From NCBI RefSeq assembly GCF_020099395.1, contig NZ_CP083590.1, positions 6,448,001 to 6,512,000 of the forward strand: DNA of 64,000 bases, read 5' to 3'. A program made the translations under genes and the position numbers. This document shows positions 1 through 8,950 of the stretch, one piece after another. The notes under the pieces are model-generated. The model saw only the letters and a list, made by a program, of their open reading frames with translations, had not been told where the DNA came from and ran no database searches. This stretch comes from Streptomyces mobaraensis. Its GTDB lineage: Bacteria > Actinomycetota > Actinomycetes > Streptomycetales > Streptomycetaceae. Within the stretch, counting starts at the first letter, position 1; each line of letters opens with the position of its first letter.

Positions 1-399
1 GCCCGGCTGCAGGCCGGAGGCGAGCTGCGAGCGCTGCTGTCGTCAGCCTGCTGCTGCACCCCCACCACAGCGGACGGCGCACCCGCGGACACCGCAGAAG
101 CCCCGGACCCGCGCCGGACCGAGTCGTCGGACAGCATCGTCGAGGCGTGCCTGAAGGTCTTCGCCGATCGTGGCGGCCCGGACGCCATGGCCTCCACCGA
201 CCTCGTCGCCGCCCTGCAGCACCTTCCCGGAGTCGCCGAGAACCGCTGGCGCTACGCCGATCTCACCCCGATACGCCTGGCCAACCTCTTGTCCCGGTAC
301 GAGATCGCGCCCCGCGACGTCACCCTCTCCGACGGCCGCCGCCGCAAGTCCTACCGGCGCGCCGCCCTCCAGGCCGCCGGGCGGGAGCGCCGCTGCTGA
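1..399 (+). CDS. DUF3631 domain protein, C-terminal part (5' end outside window)
   Basis: The frame is open from the first base, so the protein starts outside the window. The 132 visible residues are an Ala/Pro-rich linker followed by about 75 residues that resemble the end of DUF3631 (pattern NRWRYADLTPIRLANLL, then a basic tail). DUF3631 usually follows helicase or primase-type domains in replication proteins of actinobacterial plasmids and integrative elements; that role is inferred for the missing part. The TGA at 397-399 overlaps the likely start of the acetyltransferase gene, so the two are probably translationally coupled. Confidence 0.7.
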   Translation, partial: ARLQAGGELRALLSSACCCTPTTADGAPADTAEAPDPRRTESSDSIVEACLKVFADRGGPDAMASTDLVAALQHLPGVAENRWRYADLTPIRLANLLSRYEIAPRDVTLSDGRRRKSYRRAALQAAGRERRC

Positions 400-866
400 A
401 CCACCCCGCCGTCTGCCTCACCCGGCCTGCACGGGCGGCGGACCGGCACCTGGTCGACGACCTGCACCGGCGCTGCTCGCCGGAGAACCTCCTGCGCCGC
501 TGGGGCCCCACTCGCGTCACCTGCCGCGATCTCGAACGCCTGCTGGAGCACAGCACCTGCTGGATCAGCCTCGACGCCGCAGGCCGCCCGCTCGCCCTGG
601 CCTCCGCCGGCTGGATCAGCCAGGAAGCCGGCGTCGTCGACCTCGCCCTCCAGGTGGCCGACGCTCATCAGCGCCGCGGCATCGGCACTGCCCTGGCCCG
701 GCACGTCGCCGCGCACGCCCGTGCCCGGGGTGCGCACACCCTGGCCGTGCACACCGACGCGGCCAACACCCCGATGCTCCGCCTCCTGCAGCGCCTTGGC
801 CCTGCCCAGCACGCGCGCGACGGCACCCGCATCGACGTCCGGATTCCCCTCGGCCGTGCGCTATGA
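396..866 (+). CDS. GNAT family N-acetyltransferase
   Basis: About 156 residues with the usual GNAT order: an N-terminal RPARAAD strand, the HRRCSPENLLRRW helix common in actinobacterial GNATs, a central beta strand (VVDLALQVADAHQRRGIGTA) ending in the acetyl-CoA pyrophosphate loop RRGIGTA, and a C-terminal HTDAANTPMLRLLQRLG segment. The start is uncertain: homology begins right after the DUF3631 stop, where only a CTG (396) overlaps the TGA; the next upstream ATG/GTG/TTG is GTG 147, deep inside the previous gene. The acceptor substrate cannot be read from sequence. Confidence 0.75.
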   Translation: MNHPAVCLTRPARAADRHLVDDLHRRCSPENLLRRWGPTRVTCRDLERLLEHSTCWISLDAAGRPLALASAGWISQEAGVVDLALQVADAHQRRGIGTALARHVAAHARARGAHTLAVHTDAANTPMLRLLQRLGPAQHARDGTRIDVRIPLGRAL

Positions 867-888
867 CATCACCCCAGGGAACCCCCCC

Positions 889-1623
889 GTGCACCTCATG
901 TCCACCACTCGCGCGCCGACCACGGCACGAAAGGCGCTGACGGCACTGGATCACCGCGTCGAGGCCGCCACCGGCCGCAGCGTCGACCAGCTGTGGGAGC
1001 ACCGCGACCGCGGTCTGCTCGACGAGCCCCATCGCCGTCTGGTCGACGCCCATCGCAGCCTTGCCCAGGCCGAGACCTCGGTGACCTACCACCGTGTCCT
1101 GCTGCACCGCCTGTCCTCCGGCGGGTTCCCCGTCGAGGCGGCTCTGTTCGCGCGCATCGACCGCACCGTCGATCAGCTGAAGCAGGCAGCAGTCACCCGC
1201 GACGAACGCCAACAGCACCTGGTGGCCGTCCTGGAGCCGCTTGAGACGGCCGCCCGTGAGCACGCCTCGTTCGACGGCCGGGAGATGACGGCCCCGGATG
1301 TCGCCGCGCTACTGGCCATCGCCCAGGGCGCCAAGCTGCACGAGCACCTGCTCACCCAGCGCCTGTCGGTCGTCACCGCCTCGGGAACCCGCCTTCCCTA
1401 CAGCCAACTTCAGCGCCTGGAAGACGCCGGTCTCGTCCAGCGCGACACCTCCCATCCCGTGCACGCGGGACAACCCGTCACCCTCACCGACGCCGGCCGC
1501 GCGGCGCTGCCCGGATCGCGCCGCACGAGCCCACCCGCCGTGCCCGGCCGGCGGGCCGGGGCCTGGCCGGTGCCGCAGGCGGCCCATGTCCGCCACGATC
1601 CGGCCTCCGGCCACCGCCCCTGA
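889..1623 (+). CDS. Unknown protein with a C-terminal winged-helix-like segment
   Basis: The GTG at 889 has an AGGGA about eight bases upstream; an ATG at 898 in the same frame is the alternative. The 244-residue product is charged and mostly helical-looking for its first 150 residues, like a coiled coil (repeated leucines spaced among Arg/Glu). Residues about 160-205 (YSQLQRLEDAGLVQRD, then GQPVTLTDAGRAAL) resemble the recognition helix and wing of MarR/HxlR-type DNA-binding domains. The tail is Pro/Arg-rich and looks disordered. Family not recognised; role in gene control is inferred only. Confidence 0.6.
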   Translation: MHLMSTTRAPTTARKALTALDHRVEAATGRSVDQLWEHRDRGLLDEPHRRLVDAHRSLAQAETSVTYHRVLLHRLSSGGFPVEAALFARIDRTVDQLKQAAVTRDERQQHLVAVLEPLETAAREHASFDGREMTAPDVAALLAIAQGAKLHEHLLTQRLSVVTASGTRLPYSQLQRLEDAGLVQRDTSHPVHAGQPVTLTDAGRAALPGSRRTSPPAVPGRRAGAWPVPQAAHVRHDPASGHRP

Positions 1624-1637
1624 CATCGAAAGCCGCC

Positions 1638-2366
1638 ATGCCGCACTCCGAACCCGACCCTTTCCACCTCGACGGATATGAAGCCGAAAGCCCGGCCGTC
1701 GAGGAACAGTTCTGGCAGCACATCGCCGTCGATCAGGCCGACCTCACGGTGCTGGCCCAGCACCACACCGACGATGACAAGCACAGCTTTTACGTCCTCC
1801 ACGACGGCGCCGCGACCTGGGGCGTCCCGGGGGAGCCGCAGATTATCGCCTTGCACCTGCAGCGGGACCCGGCCGCTCGTGCGTTCCGCTTCCAGCACGC
1901 GGTACTGCCGTTGCCGGCGATGGCCCAGTCCTGGCTGATCGCCCGTGGCTGCCCGAAGGAGGCGATCGGCCTGCCGGACGGCATGGGCACACGCCCCGCC
2001 GACGAGACCACCCGGGCCCTGCAAGAGCGGCTGATGACCGACGGCGACCACTTCGCCCTGCTGCACAGCTACACCGACGACACCACGGACCGGCCGGAGA
2101 CCGTGGTCCTGCTGCGGGCCCTGGACGAGCGGGCACCTCTGCCCTTCCGGATCCTGCTGGAGGAAGCCGACCTCGACGCGGGCACCCACACGCTGCGCGA
2201 AGGCGCCTTCGCCACCTACGAGGCCGCGACGGAGTGGTGCGAGGACCACCTCACCGGCGAGACTCCCGCCCTGCCGGCGGCTGCACCGCCCCTACGCCGC
2301 CGCCCGGTACCCCTCACGCCCGCACGGCCCGCAGTGGCCGTACCACCGCGTGGCCGCGGGCGTTGA
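1638..2366 (+). CDS. Hypothetical acidic protein
   Basis: ATG start 14 bases after the previous stop. The 242-residue product is acidic in its first 200 residues (many Asp/Glu, for example the run HHTDDDKHSF) with a low-complexity Pro/Arg tail from about residue 210. Codon use (strong third-position G/C) supports a real gene. No recognised domain or membrane segment. Its place between unknown small genes in a plasmid-like region suggests an accessory element protein; no function is proposed. Confidence 0.6.
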   Translation: MPHSEPDPFHLDGYEAESPAVEEQFWQHIAVDQADLTVLAQHHTDDDKHSFYVLHDGAATWGVPGEPQIIALHLQRDPAARAFRFQHAVLPLPAMAQSWLIARGCPKEAIGLPDGMGTRPADETTRALQERLMTDGDHFALLHSYTDDTTDRPETVVLLRALDERAPLPFRILLEEADLDAGTHTLREGAFATYEAATEWCEDHLTGETPALPAAAPPLRRRPVPLTPARPAVAVPPRGRGR

Positions 2367-2554
2367 CGGCGCGGCCGACGTGATGACTTCGGGTCGCTGT
2401 CGGAAAGCACTGGCCTTCGTGTGAGGGCCGGAACATAGCAGCTCATCTCCGGTTAGCGAAACCGGGAATTGTCCAGACCCTTGTATCCGTCCCCATCGGA
2501 ATTCCGGAGGGGCATCTCCCTATCTCCTTCTATCTTCCCAGGGGTTACTTCTCC

Positions 2555-2896
2555 ATGCGTTCTTCCAAATTCGCTGTCCACGCCGCTGTCCTCGGGGCGC
2601 TGTCCCTGCCGTTCGCCTTCACCTCCCAGGCCCATGCGGCGCCCGCTGCAGCCCCGACCGTCGCGTCCGACTACTGCCACCGGACCGGCCCGTGGGTGAT
2701 CGACGCGAGCGCGGTCACCATCCGCTCCAGGGCCACCAGCAACTCCACTGCCGTCGGCATCCTGTACCGGGGCCACAAGTTCACCGTTCACAAGTCGAGC
2801 GGGGGCTGGCGCTACATCACCGACCGGACGACGGGCGTTACCGGCTGGGTCTCGGGCACTTACGTCTACAACGAGGTCTACGTCTGTCTGGACTAA
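2555..2896 (+). CDS. Secreted SH3-domain protein
   Basis: 113 residues with a classic Sec signal peptide: basic start MRSSKF, hydrophobic core AAVLGALSLPFAF, and an AHA cleavage site near residue 29. The mature part is a single bacterial SH3 (SH3b-type) domain: SAVTIRSRATSNSTAVGILY, a HKF strand, then WRYITDRTTGVTGWVSGTYV. Two cysteines flank the domain (DYC near the mature N-terminus and VCLD at the end) and could form a disulfide. SH3b domains commonly bind cell-wall peptides; that role outside the membrane is inferred. It stands alone after a roughly 190-base gap that must contain its promoter. Confidence 0.85.
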   Translation: MRSSKFAVHAAVLGALSLPFAFTSQAHAAPAAAPTVASDYCHRTGPWVIDASAVTIRSRATSNSTAVGILYRGHKFTVHKSSGGWRYITDRTTGVTGWVSGTYVYNEVYVCLD

Positions 2897-2997
2897 TTCC
2901 CCATCCCTAGCAGCCGGATCTGCCACTCAAAGCATTTTCGAGGGGGGCAGGCCGGGCCCCTTTCCCTCGTCGGAATACTCACTGTGAGGAGCTGGCC

Positions 2998-3453
2998 GTG
3001 CCCGACGACGTCGACGATGTGATGGGCGTCATCGCCCAGCAGATCGAGACCCGATTCCACATGAGCCTGCCCGAGCTGCGCCGGGCCGTGATGGCTGCCC
3101 CGCGTGCCAACCAGCAGGCGACCGAAGTCGTGCACTGGTTCGGTCTGCTGGCGGAGTCCCAGACGGCGCTGGAGCGAGCCGAGGACGACCTCGTCGCGGT
3201 CCTCATCCAGGATCCGGTACCGCTCGACGATCCGGCGATGGAACGTGCCCACCGGGTGAATGCGGCCGTCACGGTCCGGGACGGCCGCGCCCTGGTCGTG
3301 CGCCACCTCCTGGACTCCGCCGCCCCCGCCGGGCACCGATCCGGCCCCCGCCTTGGCGCCGCCCTGGCCATCGGCCGGGGTCCGGCTCTGCAGACGAGCC
3401 CGCCGACCCGTCCGTCGGCCCCGGCGGTTCCGGTCCGGGGAGCAACGCGATGA
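2998..3453 (+). CDS. Hypothetical protein, first of an overlapping chain
   Basis: GTG start with GAGGAG about nine bases upstream. 151 residues, mostly helical-looking and charged; residues about 40-75 (EVVHWFGLLAESQTALERAE) could form a coiled coil, and the last 45 residues are Pro/Arg/Ala-rich. It overlaps the next gene by ATGA, opening a run of six genes (2998-7091) where each stop overlaps the next start or lies very near it. No family recognised. Confidence 0.65.
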   Translation: MPDDVDDVMGVIAQQIETRFHMSLPELRRAVMAAPRANQQATEVVHWFGLLAESQTALERAEDDLVAVLIQDPVPLDDPAMERAHRVNAAVTVRDGRALVVRHLLDSAAPAGHRSGPRLGAALAIGRGPALQTSPPTRPSAPAVPVRGATR

Positions 3454-3896
3454 GCGTGAGCACCAAGCCCAGCAGCCAGGACCGCCGGCTGGAGGATGCC
3501 TTCGGGTTCGTCATCGGCGTGCTGTACGAAAGGGCGCTCACAGAGGAGGCGCCGGCGGCGCTGCGACGCGCCATGGAGCTGCGCAGCTTCCTCGCCCTTG
3601 CCGAGGAACAGGTCGCCCGGGTCCGCGACCGCGTCCACCAGGCCACCGGCCCCGATCGCGACATGGGCGAGCTGTCCGCGGAGGAGTTGCGGATGGACGC
3701 CCAGTGGCTGGAGGCGGCGCTGGACGCCCGCGACGGCTACCGCGTCGCCCTGGACGAACTCCTGCGCACCATGCCCTCATCGCTCCCCGCCCGGCCGCGG
3801 CTCGTGCAGTTGGTCCAGCCGAAGGCCACCACCGCCCTTCCGCCGGCCGCCACGGCACCTGGCCGTGCCGGGGCGGCGCGGACCCGGCGTCCGTGA
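3450..3896 (+). CDS. Hypothetical helical protein
   Basis: Starts at the ATGA overlap with the preceding gene. 148 residues with a helical N-terminal two-thirds (MELRSFLALAEEQVARVRDR and a following helix) and a disordered basic C-terminus. It resembles its two neighbours in layout (helical body, Pro/Arg tail), so the three may be related or partner proteins. Function unknown. Confidence 0.65.
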   Translation: MSVSTKPSSQDRRLEDAFGFVIGVLYERALTEEAPAALRRAMELRSFLALAEEQVARVRDRVHQATGPDRDMGELSAEELRMDAQWLEAALDARDGYRVALDELLRTMPSSLPARPRLVQLVQPKATTALPPAATAPGRAGAARTRRP

Positions 3897-4312
3897 AAGA
3901 CAGCTGCTTGCCCCACATCACGTCCCAGGCCGTCGCCGAACGCATCGAAGCGCTCTACGGGCAGCCGCTGGCCGTCCTCGAAGCCCACGCCGCCGCCACG
4001 GCGCACGACAGCATGCTGGCCGCCCTCCTCGGCAGCCACGCCGACCTCGCCCTCGCCGAGCGGAACATCGCCTTCCAGCTCGAACGGCTACGGCAACTCA
4101 CCGAGGCCAACCGCGAGATCGGCCACTTCGACGCCGGCCACATCCTCGACTGCGCCCGCCGCATCACCGAATCCGTCGCTGCCCGCGACGCCCACGCCAA
4201 GAGCATCAACGCGGTCCTCGCGAGCCTGCGCCGCCTCCCCACTGCGGACACCACGATCCCGACGGCGGCCCCGCCGGCAGTACCGGCACCTGCCGCCACC
4301 CGCGCCCGCTGA
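3893..4312 (+). CDS. Hypothetical helical protein
   Basis: GTG at 3893 overlaps the preceding TGA (GTGA), which fixes the start. 139 residues; long amphipathic helices dominate (LALAERNIAFQLERLRQL), with the same Pro/Ala-rich tail as the two genes before it. Third member of a set of short helical proteins leading into two winged-helix regulators. No recognised family. Confidence 0.65.
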   Translation: MKDSCLPHITSQAVAERIEALYGQPLAVLEAHAAATAHDSMLAALLGSHADLALAERNIAFQLERLRQLTEANREIGHFDAGHILDCARRITESVAARDAHAKSINAVLASLRRLPTADTTIPTAAPPAVPAPAATRAR

Positions 4313-4348
4313 ACGCCCCGCCCCCCTTTCCTCCAGGAGTCCCCCCCT

Positions 4349-5248
4349 TTGGCCACCACCGGTCTGCCTCCCACCACGCACACCGACCTCGCCCGCGTCA
4401 CCGAGACGCTGGAGATGATCGCCCCGCGCTGGAGTGTCTGGGTGCTGATGACGCTCGCCGAACGGCCCCTGCGCTACGCGGAGATCAAGCCGAAGCTGCC
4501 GTGGCTCGCCGACGGCCAGCTCCACCCCCGCCTGCGCAAGCTCACCGAGGCCGGCCTGGTCGAGCGCACCGCATACGCCCCCCGGCACGTCACCTACGGC
4601 CTCACCCGCCGCGGCGCCGAGCTGATGCCCGTCCTGGCCGTGATCGCCACGTGGGGCAACACGCACCTGGAGAAGGACCTGGTGCCCAACGCGAAGACCG
4701 GCGAACTGGAAGCAGAGCGCATCGCGGCGGCCGACACCGTCGAAGACGCCCTCGTCCTGATCACCCCCCGCCACGCCACCCCGCTGCTGTGGACGCTGAA
4801 GGCCCGCGGTTCCGCCAGCGCCAAGTCCCTGGCCGCCGACGCGATGCCGGGCTACAACCTCAGCACCGTCTACCCGCCGCTGCGCCAGCTCATCGACGAC
4901 GGCCTCGTCGAGGCCACTGACGCGTCGGCCTTCCGGCTCTCCGCCACCGGCCAGGCCCTGGCCCCGGTCTACAGCGCCCTGTCCGCGTGGGCAGCCGGAC
5001 GCCCGGTGGCCACCGCCCCCGCCCATACGCTGTGGGGGCCGGCGCTGCCCCCGTCCCAGGGGCAGACGGGAACGTGGGTCACCCATCACGAGCGCCATCC
5101 GGCATCACGGGCGTCCGCAGTCGCCGCGGCCCCCGCGGTGCCGGCGACACAGCGGCCGGCAGCCCGGTGGCAGCCCGGCGACCTGTTCTCCCACCAGATA
5201 CCCGCGCGCCCGATCGCGGCCCCACCGGCAGGAGGCCACCGCCGGTGA
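4349..5248 (+). CDS. HxlR-type winged-helix regulator with a tandem second domain
   Basis: TTG start with AGGAG nine bases upstream. Residues about 17-110 are an HxlR/MarR-like winged helix: MIAPRWSVWVLMTLAERPLR, then LHPRLRKLTEAGLVERTAY and a GLTRRGAEL wing. Residues about 130-200 carry a second similar unit (ATPLLWTLKARGSASAKSLA, LSTVYPPLRQLIDDGLVEAT, RLSATGQALAP). The tail is disordered. A single-chain tandem would mimic the usual dimer (inference). It overlaps the next winged-helix gene by GTGA and lies upstream of a transporter it may control. Confidence 0.85.
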   Translation: MATTGLPPTTHTDLARVTETLEMIAPRWSVWVLMTLAERPLRYAEIKPKLPWLADGQLHPRLRKLTEAGLVERTAYAPRHVTYGLTRRGAELMPVLAVIATWGNTHLEKDLVPNAKTGELEAERIAAADTVEDALVLITPRHATPLLWTLKARGSASAKSLAADAMPGYNLSTVYPPLRQLIDDGLVEATDASAFRLSATGQALAPVYSALSAWAAGRPVATAPAHTLWGPALPPSQGQTGTWVTHHERHPASRASAVAAAPAVPATQRPAARWQPGDLFSHQIPARPIAAPPAGGHRR

Positions 5249-5826
5249 CCACCCCCGTGCTCGCGCTCCCAGCCGCTCAGGTGGCCCGCGCCCTCACCGT
5301 GCTCTCCCACCCGGGGCTCATCCGGCTGGTCACCGATATCGACGACAACGGCCCCCTCCACCGCCGCCTGCTGGGGCGGACCTTCTCCGACCTACCGCGC
5401 CACCAGGTCCGCTCCGCGCTGGACATCGCACGCGCCCACCAGCTCCTGCGCGCCGGCCACCGCAGCGAACCGTGTTACGCGCTCACCACCCGCGGCACCG
5501 ACCTCGCCGACGTCTACGACACCCTCGCCCGCTGGGCCCGCGCCCAGCAGGCGCCCGCGTCGGCCAGCGACTTCCTCACCCGCGTCCAGCACACCCTCGC
5601 ACTGCTCCGCCACGACCTCGTCGTGAGCACCGCGACCGACAACACCGCCGGCCCGCCCCAGGCGCCGCACGCAGTTGAGGGCCCCCTGCTCCCCGACGCC
5701 GATGAGGCGCCGAGCCTGCATCGGCCACGGGAGGCCGTCTCCGCCTGGTTGTCAGCGAACTCCTCCGTCCTCGTCGGCTCCACCCGCCGCTCCTCCGCAG
5801 CGGCCCGGGGGGAGAGCATCCGTTGA
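5245..5826 (+). CDS. Winged-helix DNA-binding protein
   Basis: GTG at 5245 overlaps the HxlR-type gene's stop and has CAGGAGG nine bases upstream. About 193 residues: residues 10-95 form one winged-helix domain (ALTVLSHPGLIRLVTDID, then RSALDIARAHQLLRAG and a YALTTRGTDLADVY wing); the rest is linker and low complexity. It looks like a divergent half of its neighbour and may partner with it. TTGA overlap with the MFS gene implies shared expression. Confidence 0.75.
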   Translation: MTTPVLALPAAQVARALTVLSHPGLIRLVTDIDDNGPLHRRLLGRTFSDLPRHQVRSALDIARAHQLLRAGHRSEPCYALTTRGTDLADVYDTLARWARAQQAPASASDFLTRVQHTLALLRHDLVVSTATDNTAGPPQAPHAVEGPLLPDADEAPSLHRPREAVSAWLSANSSVLVGSTRRSSAAARGESIR

Positions 5827-7091
5827 GATCTGGCTCCGGGCCACGGCACGCCCGCCGTCCGGTCTCCAGCATCGCGCGCGCCGTCTACTTGCCGCGCAGC
5901 GCCGACGCCGGCGCCTTCGCGATGACGACGTACGGCATCCCGCTGCTCGTGCTGGCCACCACCGACTCCGCCAGCTTGACCGGGTTGGCGTTCGCGCTGG
6001 AGTGGCTTCCCCGCCTCAGCGCGTTCGCCCTCGCCGGCGCGATGGTGGACCAGTACGGCACCACGCGCGTCATGCGCTACGCCTCGGTGGCCCGGGCCCT
6101 GGTGGTTCTGGCCGCCGCCCTGATGCTCCCGGCCTGTTCCACAGGGGTCGCGGCGACGGCCACCGTCATGCTGCTGGCCGCGGTCACCGGTGTGCTTACC
6201 GAGTTCAGTTACATCGCGGGCGAAAGCGCGGGCGCCGCCGCCAGCCGCGAGGCGGGCGAGCGGGCACATCGCGTGCAGACGGTGCTCCTGGGCATCGACC
6301 AGGCCGCCACCCTGGCCGGACCGGCCCTCGCCGGCCTGCTGCTGCAGCACACCGGCGCCGCCGGCATGCTGGCCACCCTCGCCGCCTTCTCCCTGGCCGC
6401 CGCCGCTCTCGCCCCCCGCCGACCCCACCAGCCCACAGGCGAGCCGGTTTCGGTGATGAAGGGGCTGCGGACCGGGTGGGATACCTTGCGGTCCCTGCCG
6501 GCCCTGGCATGGCTGGTGACGGGCATGACCCTGGCGAACCTCGGCGTCGGCCTCATGCAGGCCGCCGCCCCGGTCATCGTGGTCAAGCAGCTCGGCCACT
6601 CCAGCGCCGACGTCGGCCTGATCTGGTCGGCCGCCGCCCTCATCTCCCTCCTTGCCATCGCCGTGTGCCGGACCGCGATCGAGCGGTACGGACTGTGGGC
6701 CGTGGGGGCCACCTCCGCCGCGGTGGTCAGTGGCGCCGGTCTGACGGTCGCCACCGTCGCGCACACCTACACCGCCTACTTGATCGTGGTCGCCGTCCTC
6801 ATGGCCGGCGAGGGCGGCATGTCCGTGGTCCTGCGCACCCTGCGCTCCTGCCTCATCCCGCCCAAGACCTTCGGCGCCACCCTCGGCATCACCATCCTGA
6901 TCTTCCTGCTGCCCTTCCCCCTCGCCGGCCTCCTGGTCGCCCTCACCCCAGCCTCCGCGCTGGGCAGCGTCGTCACCGCCTGCGCCGTGATCCAGACGCT
7001 CGGCCTCACCGCGACCTTCGCTCGGCTGCGCACCCTTCCCGGCCCGCACACCACGAAGCTCCGGCCGGGCGGTGCCCCGCTGTGCAGCTGA
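5823..7091 (+). CDS. MFS transporter
   Basis: TTG start overlapping the preceding stop (TTGA) with a GGGGGGAG ribosome-binding site. 422 residues with about 11-12 hydrophobic segments spread over the length (for example ALVVLAAALMLPA, TILIFLLPFPLAGLLVAL). The loop after segment two, GAMVDQYGTTRVM, fits the MFS D-x-x-G-x-R-like loop. The family is usually an efflux pump; substrate unknown. Its coupling to two winged-helix regulators suggests ligand-controlled export (inference). Confidence 0.85.
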   Translation: MRSGSGPRHARRPVSSIARAVYLPRSADAGAFAMTTYGIPLLVLATTDSASLTGLAFALEWLPRLSAFALAGAMVDQYGTTRVMRYASVARALVVLAAALMLPACSTGVAATATVMLLAAVTGVLTEFSYIAGESAGAAASREAGERAHRVQTVLLGIDQAATLAGPALAGLLLQHTGAAGMLATLAAFSLAAAALAPRRPHQPTGEPVSVMKGLRTGWDTLRSLPALAWLVTGMTLANLGVGLMQAAAPVIVVKQLGHSSADVGLIWSAAALISLLAIAVCRTAIERYGLWAVGATSAAVVSGAGLTVATVAHTYTAYLIVVAVLMAGEGGMSVVLRTLRSCLIPPKTFGATLGITILIFLLPFPLAGLLVALTPASALGSVVTACAVIQTLGLTATFARLRTLPGPHTTKLRPGGAPLCS

Positions 7092-7140
7092 CGTGCGCTC
7101 CTCCCCGCCGGTCCACGGCCTGACCACTTTTTAGGTGCTT

Positions 7141-8004
7141 ATGTCTGATGACCTCGCCGTCGACGGGGACGTCTACGTCTCCCCGCGCTACCTCGCCGGC
7201 AGCACGTTCACCGGCGACCCGGCTCTCAGGCCCCTGCTCGCCCTGGGCTGGCGGACGCGTCACGACGAGGACGGCAACGTCTACCTCTCCTCGCCCGACA
7301 GCAAGGTCCGCCTCGGCTACCTTCCCGAAGGCGAGGACGACGGGCTGTGGCGGATCTCCGCCTACGACGACGTGTTCGCCCAGCCGCACTGGGGCGTGTG
7401 CTTCAGCGACACCGTGCCCACCGAGTTCGTCACCGCCTTCACCACCGCCCTCGCCCAGGCGTACACCGACGGTCCCGACACCTACCTCAGCAGTTCGGCG
7501 GGACGCAGGCCGTCGGCGTTCGACGCCGTAGCGCCCCTGATCACTCGCGGTTGGACACTGCAGCCACCACGCGAGGGCGTCATCAAAGTGGACAGCGCCG
7601 ACGGCATGGCCGGCCTGGAGTACGCCATCACCCAGGTCGACCCCGCCCGCGAACTCACCACGACGGAGGCCCGCTGGTACCTATGGGGCGGTGTGGGCGC
7701 AGCCCGCTGGTATGCCACCGCCTCCACCCACACCCCCGTCCCCCTGGTCACCGCGATCACTACGGCTGTCGGCGACCCGGCCCCGCTTCCGCGCTGGAAG
7801 GCCGCGATGCCCCGCGCCCTGCGCGAGGCAGCTCAGCTCACCCCCGTCATGCCGCCACCGCCGCCCGCGCCCACCCCGCTCGACGTTCGCCGCACCGCTG
7901 CCCGCCGCCCACCGGCCCTCGGCACGGTCAGCGTCCCCCGCTGGAGCACCACCTCACGACCCGCCGCCCCGCCCGTGAGCCACACCACCGGCCCCCGCCG
8001 CTGA
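7141..8004 (+). CDS. DUF317 protein
   Basis: ATG 7141 is preferred; a GTG two codons upstream is also in frame. 287 residues with two copies of the DUF317 pattern: VYVSPRYLAGS at the start, then VPTEFVTAFTTALAQAY, and a second copy ending in ARWYATASTHTPVPLVTAIT. DUF317 is a Streptomyces-centred family of unknown function that is often multicopy on accessory DNA. The tail is Pro/Arg-rich. Three more family members lie within 6.7 kb. Confidence 0.85.
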   Translation: MSDDLAVDGDVYVSPRYLAGSTFTGDPALRPLLALGWRTRHDEDGNVYLSSPDSKVRLGYLPEGEDDGLWRISAYDDVFAQPHWGVCFSDTVPTEFVTAFTTALAQAYTDGPDTYLSSSAGRRPSAFDAVAPLITRGWTLQPPREGVIKVDSADGMAGLEYAITQVDPARELTTTEARWYLWGGVGAARWYATASTHTPVPLVTAITTAVGDPAPLPRWKAAMPRALREAAQLTPVMPPPPPAPTPLDVRRTAARRPPALGTVSVPRWSTTSRPAAPPVSHTTGPRR

Positions 8005-8116
8005 CCCACCGGGGCAGACGAAACCTCCCGATGAGCGCCGCCAGCCGGGTACACGACCCGCCCCCCCCGCACTGTTCTGCCGGGCTCACCCCACCCGCCG
8101 CACCCGAGGACCTCCC

Positions 8117-8902
8117 ATGTCGACCGATCCCTTCACCCACCTCGCCCCGGACCAGCAGGTGCAGGTCCTCCCCCGCCATCTCGCCGGACCCGGAGCAGCC
8201 GACCTCCGGACGGTCTGGCCCTTCCCCGAGGACTGGTCCCTGCACCAGGCCGACGGCGGGGCAGCCCTCGCCACCAGCCCCTGCCTGCGGTTGTTCACCG
8301 GCATGGTCCCCGACCCCGACAGCTCCCGCAGGGGGAAGTGGACCGTCACCGCGAACCGCGCCCCCTTCGGCGCCGGCGCCTGGCAGATCACCTTCGACGC
8401 CACCACCCCCGTCGAGCTGCTGCAGGACTTCCACGCCGAACTGCTCGACCTCTACCTCGAAGGCCGCCACAGCGACCGCGACCCGCTGCTCGACGACGAC
8501 ACAGCACCGCACGAGGCGTACGCACTGCTCCTCGCCTGCGGCTGGAACCACGAAATCAAGACCGACGGCAGACAGTTCTTCCGCGACCCCGACCCCCTCG
8601 GCGTCCTCCAGCACCGCTACGCCATCACCAGCACCAACGCACCGACCTGGACGGCCTGGGGCGGATACCCAGGCGAGCCCCACTGGCGCGCCCAGTTCTC
8701 CCACGGCACGCCCACGGCGCTGGTCGCGGCCTTCACCACATCACTGGTCTCAACAGAACCGGTGACCCGCGCGATGAAGGACGTCCCCCTCCAGACCCGC
8801 CGCCACGTCCACATCGCGGTGACCACCCCGGCCAAGCAGTTGGCCACCTCCTCGCCGGTCGCCACGCCACCTGCGCTCCCCGGACCCAGCCGGACCCGCT
8901 GA
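8117..8902 (+). CDS. DUF317 protein
   Basis: ATG start with CGAGGA about eight bases upstream. 261 residues. The signature VQVLPRHLAGPG opens the protein, followed by two half-domains: WQITFDATTPVELLQDFHAE and PHWRAQFSHGTPTALVAAFT. Same layout as the upstream DUF317 gene, so the pair likely arose by duplication, although sequence identity between them is low. Function unknown. Confidence 0.85.
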   Translation: MSTDPFTHLAPDQQVQVLPRHLAGPGAADLRTVWPFPEDWSLHQADGGAALATSPCLRLFTGMVPDPDSSRRGKWTVTANRAPFGAGAWQITFDATTPVELLQDFHAELLDLYLEGRHSDRDPLLDDDTAPHEAYALLLACGWNHEIKTDGRQFFRDPDPLGVLQHRYAITSTNAPTWTAWGGYPGEPHWRAQFSHGTPTALVAAFTTSLVSTEPVTRAMKDVPLQTRRHVHIAVTTPAKQLATSSPVATPPALPGPSRTR

Positions 8903-8950
8903 CCACCCTCACCCTTCCCGGGCGCTCTGCCCCCTCCCTGGAGTTCCTCC

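Noticed and set aside
5514..7127. 537-codon minus-strand frame opposite the MFS gene
   Set aside because: The MFS gene has about 12 membrane segments and coupled start; the minus frame is Gly/Glu-rich shadow sequence.
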